From: Aerococcus viridans | Lineage (GTDB): Bacteria > Bacillota > Bacilli > Lactobacillales > Aerococcaceae | Reading direction: 5' to 3' | Assembly: GCF_002871935.1 (NCBI RefSeq) | Contig: NZ_PNHQ01000026.1 | Coordinates: 1-19,618 of the forward strand | DNA length: 19,618 nucleotides | Part shown: positions 14,785 to 19,618 of the stretch, piece by piece | How the letters are laid out: each line of letters opens with the position of its first letter | How positions within the stretch are numbered: the first letter of the stretch is position 1 | Translations under genes and position numbers: made by a program | The notes under the pieces: generated by a model | Database searches by the model: none | What the model was told of the DNA's origin: nothing | What the model saw: only the letters and a program-made list of their open reading frames with translations

Positions 14785-17499
14785 ATGTCAGAAGAAAAGA
14801 ACAATCAGTCTTTCTTCACTCAAGATACTGATCAAGTATTCACATCATTAAATTCTTCCACAGAAGGTTTAACAGATGCTGAAGCTGCTAGTCGCTTAGA
14901 GAAGAATGGACCGAATGAAATTAAGGAAGGTGAACGCAAATCTACCTTACAGAAGTTCTTGGATCAATTTAAAGATTTAATGATTATTATCTTATTAATT
15001 GCTGCAGCGCTTTCTTTAATTTTAGAAGGTATGCACGGTATGGTAGATGCTATTATCATCCTTGCAGTTGTATTAATTAATGCAATTATGGGTGTTGTTC
15101 AAGAAAATAAAGCTGAGGATGCAATTGACTCTCTTAAAAAAATGTCTTCACCTAAAGCAAACGTTCGACGCGACGGGGAAGTTCAAGCGATTAATTCTAA
15201 AGATATCGTTGTTGGTGATATTGTAATTCTAGAAGCTGGTGACGTAGTTCCTGCAGATATACGCCTATTTAAAGCGAGTTCATTACAAATTGAAGAAGCC
15301 GCTTTAACCGGTGAGTCAGTACCAGTGACAAAAGATATTGTACCAGTGGAAGCTGACGCAGGTATTGGTGACCGTTTAAATATGGGATTCTCTTCTACTA
15401 ACGTTACTTATGGTCGTGGTGAAGGTGTCGTCACAGCAACAGGTATGGATACTGAAGTTGGTAACATTGCTGAAATGTTAGACAATGCTGAAGGCAAAAC
15501 AACCCCATTACAAGAAAATATGAATGGGTTAACTCGTTTCCTTACTTATGCAATTGTAGTTATTGCTGTTGTGATCTTTGTTTTAGGTTTATTACGTGGA
15601 TTTAACTGGATTACAATGCTATTAACAGCCATCTCAATTGCAGTAGCTGCCATTCCTGAAGGTTTACCAGCAATTTCAACAATTATTCTTGCATTAGGTA
15701 CACAAAAAATGGCTGATCGGCGTGCTTTAGTACGTAAATTACCGGCTGTAGAAACCCTAGGTGGTACTGAAGTTATCTGTTCAGATAAAACTGGTACGCT
15801 TACACAAAACAAAATGACCATCGAAAAAGTATACTACAATGGTAAATTACATGACGCTACAGAGGATATTGACCATAACGAACCCGTTTTTCGCGTAATG
15901 AACATGGCTAATGATGCTACTATCGCTATAGATGGTTCATTAGCTGGTGACCCTACTGAAACAGCAATGATTCAATTTGGGTTCGATAAAGGTTACGATG
16001 TTCGTGAAACCATTAAAGTTCAACCTCGTGTTGGTGAAGTACCGTTTGATTCTGACCGTAAAATGTCTACAACAGTTCACGAAACTTTGGGTGAAGAGCA
16101 ATCACATGGCAAATATGTTTCAATGACTAAGGGGGCACCTGATGTTATTATCGACAAATGTACACACTATGTGAATAAGGGTGAAATTCTACCATTAGAT
16201 GAAACAGCGCGTAAAGAACTGTTAGACGCTAACCATGGTATGGCAATTCAAGCATTGCGTGTATTAGGTATGGCTTACCGTTATATTGATGAATTACCAG
16301 CTGAATTGAATACGGAGTCTCTGGAGCATGATTTAATCTTTGCTGGTATGGTCGGTGAAATTGACCCTGAACGTCCTGAAGCTCGTGACTCAATTGCTAC
16401 AGCAAAACAAGCTGGTATCCGTACAGTTATGATTACTGGTGACCATAAAGATACTGCTGCAGCTATCGCAGCTCGTTTAGGCATTATTGAAGAAGGTCAA
16501 GAAGAAGCTGTTACAACTGGTGCACACTTGAATGAAATAACAGATGAAGAATTAGCTGCGAATGTTGAAAAATATTCTGTGTATGCACGTGTATCTCCAG
16601 AACATAAAGTTCGTATCGTATCTGCATGGCAGTCACATGATAAAGTGGTTGCAATGACGGGTGATGGTGTTAACGATGCGCCTTCGTTAAAACAAGCAGA
16701 TATCGGTATCGGTATGGGAATCACTGGTACAGAAGTTTCTAAAGGTGCTTCTGACATGGTGCTTGCTGATGATAACTTCGCCACTATCATTACCGCAATC
16801 GAAGAAGGACGTAAAGTATTCTCAAATATCCAAAAAGCTGTTCAATTCTTACTTTCAGCTAACTTGGGTGAAGTAATGACTTTATTTGTGGCAACTATGC
16901 TTGGATGGACAATTATTGAACCAATTCACATTTTATGGATTAACTTGGTAACTGATACCTTCCCTGCAATTGCTTTAGGTCTTGAAGCAGCAGAATCAGA
17001 TGTTATGGAACACACACCTCGTGGACGTTCTGGTAACCTATTATCTAATGGTGTATTACCTTCAATTATTTACCAAGGTATCTATGAAGGTGGTGTAACC
17101 CTATTTGTATTCTGGTTTGGACGTTACCACATGGGTGTACCTTTGGAAGATGCTGAAGCCATGGCTTTTCTAACCTTAGCATTTATCCAATTATTCCATG
17201 CATATAACTCGAAATCAGTATTCAAATCATTATTTGCTTCAAATCCATTTGACAATAAGTGGTTGAATATCGCAGTACTAGCCTCAACAATGTTAATGTT
17301 AATTACTGTATTCGTACCTGGTTTAAATGACGCCTTTGGTACTGTTCATTTATTAGGAGACCCAATGGCACTGCAAATGTGGACTGTTATCCTATTAGGA
17401 GCTGCTTCAGTCGTACTTTACGTTGAAATCAGCAAATTTATTATTCGTACAACTGATTTAGATAAAAAATTTGATGTCAGTTCAGAGTTAAATAAATAA
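14785..17499 (+). CDS. Type IIA cation-transporting P-type ATPase, probable Mn2+ exporter
   Basis: The 904-residue membrane pump has all P-type ATPase motifs: actuator LTGES (T175-S178), phosphorylated D334 in CSDKTGTLT, MITGDHKDT, and hinge TGDGVNDAP (625-633). Membrane site residues resemble the SERCA/PMR1 group: PEGLP (291-295), N693-E696 (NLGE) and N720, T723, D724 (NLVTD). No N-terminal heavy-metal domain is present. Such pumps are often annotated Ca2+ ATPases. The Mn2+ riboswitch directly upstream, and the related Lactococcus YoaB and pneumococcal MgtA, argue for Mn2+ (possibly also Ca2+) export. The ATG follows GGAGAG. Transcription ends at the hairpin 17525-17560. It is divergent from tex. 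Confidence 0.95.
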   Translation: MSEEKNNQSFFTQDTDQVFTSLNSSTEGLTDAEAASRLEKNGPNEIKEGERKSTLQKFLDQFKDLMIIILLIAAALSLILEGMHGMVDAIIILAVVLINAIMGVVQENKAEDAIDSLKKMSSPKANVRRDGEVQAINSKDIVVGDIVILEAGDVVPADIRLFKASSLQIEEAALTGESVPVTKDIVPVEADAGIGDRLNMGFSSTNVTYGRGEGVVTATGMDTEVGNIAEMLDNAEGKTTPLQENMNGLTRFLTYAIVVIAVVIFVLGLLRGFNWITMLLTAISIAVAAIPEGLPAISTIILALGTQKMADRRALVRKLPAVETLGGTEVICSDKTGTLTQNKMTIEKVYYNGKLHDATEDIDHNEPVFRVMNMANDATIAIDGSLAGDPTETAMIQFGFDKGYDVRETIKVQPRVGEVPFDSDRKMSTTVHETLGEEQSHGKYVSMTKGAPDVIIDKCTHYVNKGEILPLDETARKELLDANHGMAIQALRVLGMAYRYIDELPAELNTESLEHDLIFAGMVGEIDPERPEARDSIATAKQAGIRTVMITGDHKDTAAAIAARLGIIEEGQEEAVTTGAHLNEITDEELAANVEKYSVYARVSPEHKVRIVSAWQSHDKVVAMTGDGVNDAPSLKQADIGIGMGITGTEVSKGASDMVLADDNFATIITAIEEGRKVFSNIQKAVQFLLSANLGEVMTLFVATMLGWTIIEPIHILWINLVTDTFPAIALGLEAAESDVMEHTPRGRSGNLLSNGVLPSIIYQGIYEGGVTLFVFWFGRYHMGVPLEDAEAMAFLTLAFIQLFHAYNSKSVFKSLFASNPFDNKWLNIAVLASTMLMLITVFVPGLNDAFGTVHLLGDPMALQMWTVILLGAASVVLYVEISKFIIRTTDLDKKFDVSSELNK

Positions 17500-17524
17500 C
17501 GATTTATCCACTTACTTTTAAACT

Positions 17525-17560
17525 AAAAAGGGTTATGACAGCTTTGTCATAGCCCTTTTT
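17525..17560 (+). terminator. Terminator of the P-type ATPase gene
   Basis: A 16-bp stem with one wobble (AAAAAGGGTTATGACA / TGTCATAGCCCTTTTT) and a 4-nt loop ends in five T, 26 nt after the stop codon. The symmetrical A/T flanks could allow action in both directions. Confidence 0.93.
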
Positions 17561-17611
17561 GATTTGAATAAAACAAATATTAGTAGAATGAAATTTCGTT
17601 CCGATATGTCA

Positions 17612-17712
17612 TTGACAAAACTAATTATCTTCGCATAAATAATAATACTTTTTCGTTTATGCATTATTTGTGTTTGCATTTTTTGTTTGTCTACCTATCA
17701 ACTTCTTGATAG
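17612..17712 (+). promoter_or_regulatory. Promoter and hairpins upstream of the DUF1576-like gene
   Basis: A perfect TTGACA (17612-17617) with CATAAA 16 nt on (17634-17639) is a plausible promoter. Downstream are two dyads: GCATAAA/TTTATGC (17633-17662) and CTATCAA/TTGATAG with a CTTC loop (17695-17712), the latter 50 nt before the gene. They may be operators or 5'-UTR hairpins. No riboswitch class is recognised. Confidence 0.4.
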
Positions 17713-17763
17713 TATATATAAATAATCAATAAATTTTCATTTTAATAATAAAGGTGGTTTTAA

Positions 17764-19077
17764 ATGCGTAAAATGCTCAACAATCAGCTATATCGTTTTT
17801 TACATCTATTCTTCGGTAAAACAGAAATAAAACCCTTGTTCTTTTATACAGTAGCAAGCATTTTTATATTATTTGGTCTAAGTGTTCAATCACCTAGTTC
17901 TTTGATATCTGGTTATTGTACGATCCTCTTATCACCAAGTAATCTAATAACAGACTACTTTGAAGTTGGTGGCATCGGTGCGACTTTTCTAAATGTTGGG
18001 ATACTTACCTTAGCCAATACTTTTTTTATACATCGTAATGCACCTAAAATTACGGGACCATTATTAGCTGCTGTATTCACAGTTATGGGATTTTCTTTCT
18101 TCGGAAAAAACTTATATAATTCGATTCCTTTTCTAATCGGTACTTATCTTTATAGTAAGTATGCTGATACGCCGATTGCTAACTTACTATTGGGTGCCCT
18201 TTTCTCATCTGCACTAAGCCCTGTAGTATCCTTAATCACATTTGGCCAGGGATTACCAATTTTCATAGGTATGCCAATTGGTATATTGGCGGGTATCATT
18301 ATTGGTTTCGTGATTCATCCAGTTTCATCTAGCTTTCTACGATTCCATCAAGGATTTAATTTATACAATATTGGCTTCACTGCTGGCGTGATCGGTTTAG
18401 TGATTGCCTCAATTATGCGGGTTTTTGAATTACCAGTAACTTACGACATTGAACCACAACAATTATCTAGTTCACTTGTTACTTGGTTCTTTATCCTCTT
18501 TTCACTGGTGCTTTTCTTATCTGGATTTATCTTGAACAATTATTCATTTAAAGGGTATATGAAATTGCGTAAAGCTTCTGGACAATTAATTTCAGATGTG
18601 GTAATTGAATTTGGTACCCCCATTACCTTAATGAATATGGGTATTCTCGGTTTAATTGCTATTGGATATGTGCATATTGTTAATGGGCATTTAGAGGGTG
18701 CAGTGGTTGGTGGTGTCTTGACCGTTGTAGGTTTTGCAGCGTTTGGTAAACACCCCTTTAATATTATTCCTATCATGGCTGGTATATATTTGATGCAAAT
18801 TGCCATGCATATAGATAATCCGAATACAACAAGTGCATTATTATCCGCATTATTCGGTACTACTCTTGCACCAATTGCTGGATATTATGGATGGGGTGCT
18901 GGCCTTATTGCTGGTGCCCTACATGCTGCCGTCGTCAATAATACTGGTGATGCCCATGCCGGCTTAAATCTATATAATAACGGATTTTCTGGAGGGTTCG
19001 TCGCAGCTTTTCTTGTTCCTATATTTGATGTCATAAAGGAGAGAATGAACAAAAATGAGAGAATACGCAAAGGTTAA
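17764..19077 (+). CDS. DUF1576-like integral membrane protein with internal duplication
   Basis: The 437-residue hydrophobic protein has some ten or more membrane segments arranged as two related halves. Repeat 1 (about 64-208) and repeat 2 (about 279-411) share the order G-x-[GP]-x-T-x-x-N-x-G-I-L, then V-x-G-F-x-x-F-G-K, then I-P-x-x-x-G-x-Y. Each ends in matching motifs: HQGFNLYNIGFTAG at 195 and HAGLNLYNNGFSGG at 398. This fits the DUF1576 membrane family, whose function is unknown. A duplicated fold with conserved polar motifs suggests a transporter or channel (inference). The ATG has AAAGGTGG at 6-nt spacing. Its end overlaps the next gene by 23 nt, indicating a two-gene unit. Confidence 0.85.
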   Translation: MRKMLNNQLYRFLHLFFGKTEIKPLFFYTVASIFILFGLSVQSPSSLISGYCTILLSPSNLITDYFEVGGIGATFLNVGILTLANTFFIHRNAPKITGPLLAAVFTVMGFSFFGKNLYNSIPFLIGTYLYSKYADTPIANLLLGALFSSALSPVVSLITFGQGLPIFIGMPIGILAGIIIGFVIHPVSSSFLRFHQGFNLYNIGFTAGVIGLVIASIMRVFELPVTYDIEPQQLSSSLVTWFFILFSLVLFLSGFILNNYSFKGYMKLRKASGQLISDVVIEFGTPITLMNMGILGLIAIGYVHIVNGHLEGAVVGGVLTVVGFAAFGKHPFNIIPIMAGIYLMQIAMHIDNPNTTSALLSALFGTTLAPIAGYYGWGAGLIAGALHAAVVNNTGDAHAGLNLYNNGFSGGFVAAFLVPIFDVIKERMNKNERIRKG

Positions 19078-19402
19078 TCGTATTGTATCAGAATTTATGA
19101 ATTTATTTGATGACTATGAAATTAATAGATACCAAATGGATTTATGTATTGCGGCTGATAAACAATCTACTTCTGTCATTAAATTTGACGGTAAAAAAGC
19201 TGATCTTCCACAATCTTTTATTGATCTATTAGATGACTTAAATGCTAAAAGACAACCTGAAATTGAATATTATTATGAAGATCTTCTAGGCATTCGTAAT
19301 GATACTTTTAATACGGAAATTCTAGCTGCGGTTATCGATTATGTTACTTTTGATGTTACAGATATGGGATTTAAAATCTATATTGAGCGTGTATATCGCT
19401 AG
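19055..19402 (+). CDS. Small cytosolic protein of unknown function, coupled to the DUF1576-like gene
   Basis: The 115-residue protein has no signal peptide or membrane segment, is acidic overall and looks like a compact alpha/beta fold (N-terminal helix KVNRIVSEFMNLFDDYE, a strand STSVIKFDG, an LDDLNAKRQ helix and a C-terminal strand GFKIYIERVYR). I recognise no family. It starts 23 nt inside the DUF1576-like gene in another frame. The nearest SD, AAGGAG, is 13 nt away, so termination-reinitiation coupling is likely. The strict overlap suggests a partner or regulator of the membrane protein (inference). A terminator follows 31 nt after its stop. Confidence 0.8.
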   Translation: MREYAKVNRIVSEFMNLFDDYEINRYQMDLCIAADKQSTSVIKFDGKKADLPQSFIDLLDDLNAKRQPEIEYYYEDLLGIRNDTFNTEILAAVIDYVTFDVTDMGFKIYIERVYR

Positions 19403-19433
19403 AAACATTGTTAAAAGTTAATCTTCATTATAA

Positions 19434-19475
19434 AAAACGTCCATCTAGGATACGAAGCCTAGATAGACGTTTTTA
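19434..19475 (+). terminator. Terminator of the DUF1576-like operon
   Basis: AAAAACGTC-C-ATCTAGG pairs with CCTAGAT-A-GACGTTTTT (one internal mismatch, 8-nt loop) and ends in a T-run. The flanking A and T tracts could also terminate minus-strand transcripts. Confidence 0.88.
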
Positions 19476-19490
19476 TTTTGGTTCTATGAT

Positions 19491-19539
19491 AAATAGTGTT
19501 GGTGGGAAATTCTTAGGAATTTCCGCCAGCACTATTTTT
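19491..19539 (+). terminator. Second terminator-like long hairpin
   Basis: A stem of about 21 bp with one bulged G and two G-U pairs (arms 19491-19512 and 19517-19537, loop TTAG) is followed by five T. It starts only 16 nt after the previous terminator. It could be a back-up terminator, or the end of a small RNA or leader of the next gene. Confidence 0.7.
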
Positions 19540-19611
19540 GGGTATACAAAAAGGCCATGAAATCCTAAAATAAAGTAAATCACCACAATATACTTGAAAG
19601 AAGGAAAATTC

Positions 19612-19618
19612 ATGACCT
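19612..19618 (+). CDS. Start of a truncated gene at the window edge
   Basis: An ATG at 19612 follows AAGGA at about 7-nt spacing. Only two codons and one base are inside the window, so no product can be named. It would be preceded by a 5' region of about 70 nt after the hairpin ending at 19539. Confidence 0.45.

Noticed and set aside
15546..16790. Several minus-strand open frames within the P-type ATPase gene
   Set aside because: Products are rich in Ala, Ser, Thr, Ile and Pro, typical of antisense shadows of a well-conserved gene; no SD is present.

Overview
The window is low-GC, tightly packed Gram-positive DNA. The two-gene GlgC/GlgD ADP-glucose synthase, G-rich Shine-Dalgarno (SD) sequences, a yybP-ykoY riboswitch on a P-type ATPase, and the liv-type gene followed by a CBS-ACT gene all suggest a Lactobacillales bacterium. 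Aerococcaceae or Carnobacteriaceae is my best guess, by inference only. Apart from short inverted repeats and one 10-bp tandem repeat I see no insertion sequence, phage, integrase or CRISPR array.

Bases 1-7400 hold a minus-strand glycogen operon, transcribed as NPP-type phosphodiesterase, glgB, glgC, glgD, glgA, and closed by an intrinsic terminator at 23-52. GlgC and GlgD make ADP-glucose, GlgA polymerises it and GlgB branches the chains. The unusual member is the leading phosphodiesterase, whose family can hydrolyse nucleotide sugars. A promoter with a cre-like box lies in front of it. Just upstream, on the same strand, is an undescribed structured RNA of about 200 nt with its own promoter and terminator, then gloA (glyoxalase I).

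Bases 8038-9990 hold a zinc-ribbon membrane protein of unknown function, and a lone tRNA-Leu(GAG) with a clear promoter and a terminator shared with the facing gene.

Bases 9994-12244 (minus) hold a branched-chain amino acid (BCAA) binding lipoprotein (livJ-like) and a CBS-ACT protein, without the livHMGF transporter genes I would expect between them. Upstream of livJ is what I consider the best find here: a 27-codon leader peptide containing five consecutive TTA leucine codons followed by a valine codon, then mutually exclusive antiterminator and terminator hairpins. It reads as a ribosome-mediated leucine attenuator controlling amino-acid uptake.

Bases 12290-17560 hold tex (minus) and, divergently, a type IIA P-type ATPase. 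The ATPase is preceded by a manganese riboswitch of the yybP-ykoY class, whose P1 helix overlaps the terminator arm, so the pump is probably a Mn2+ exporter.

Bases 17764-19402 hold a duplicated DUF1576-like membrane protein overlapping a small cytosolic protein of unknown function, followed by two terminator-type hairpins and the first codons of another gene running off the window.
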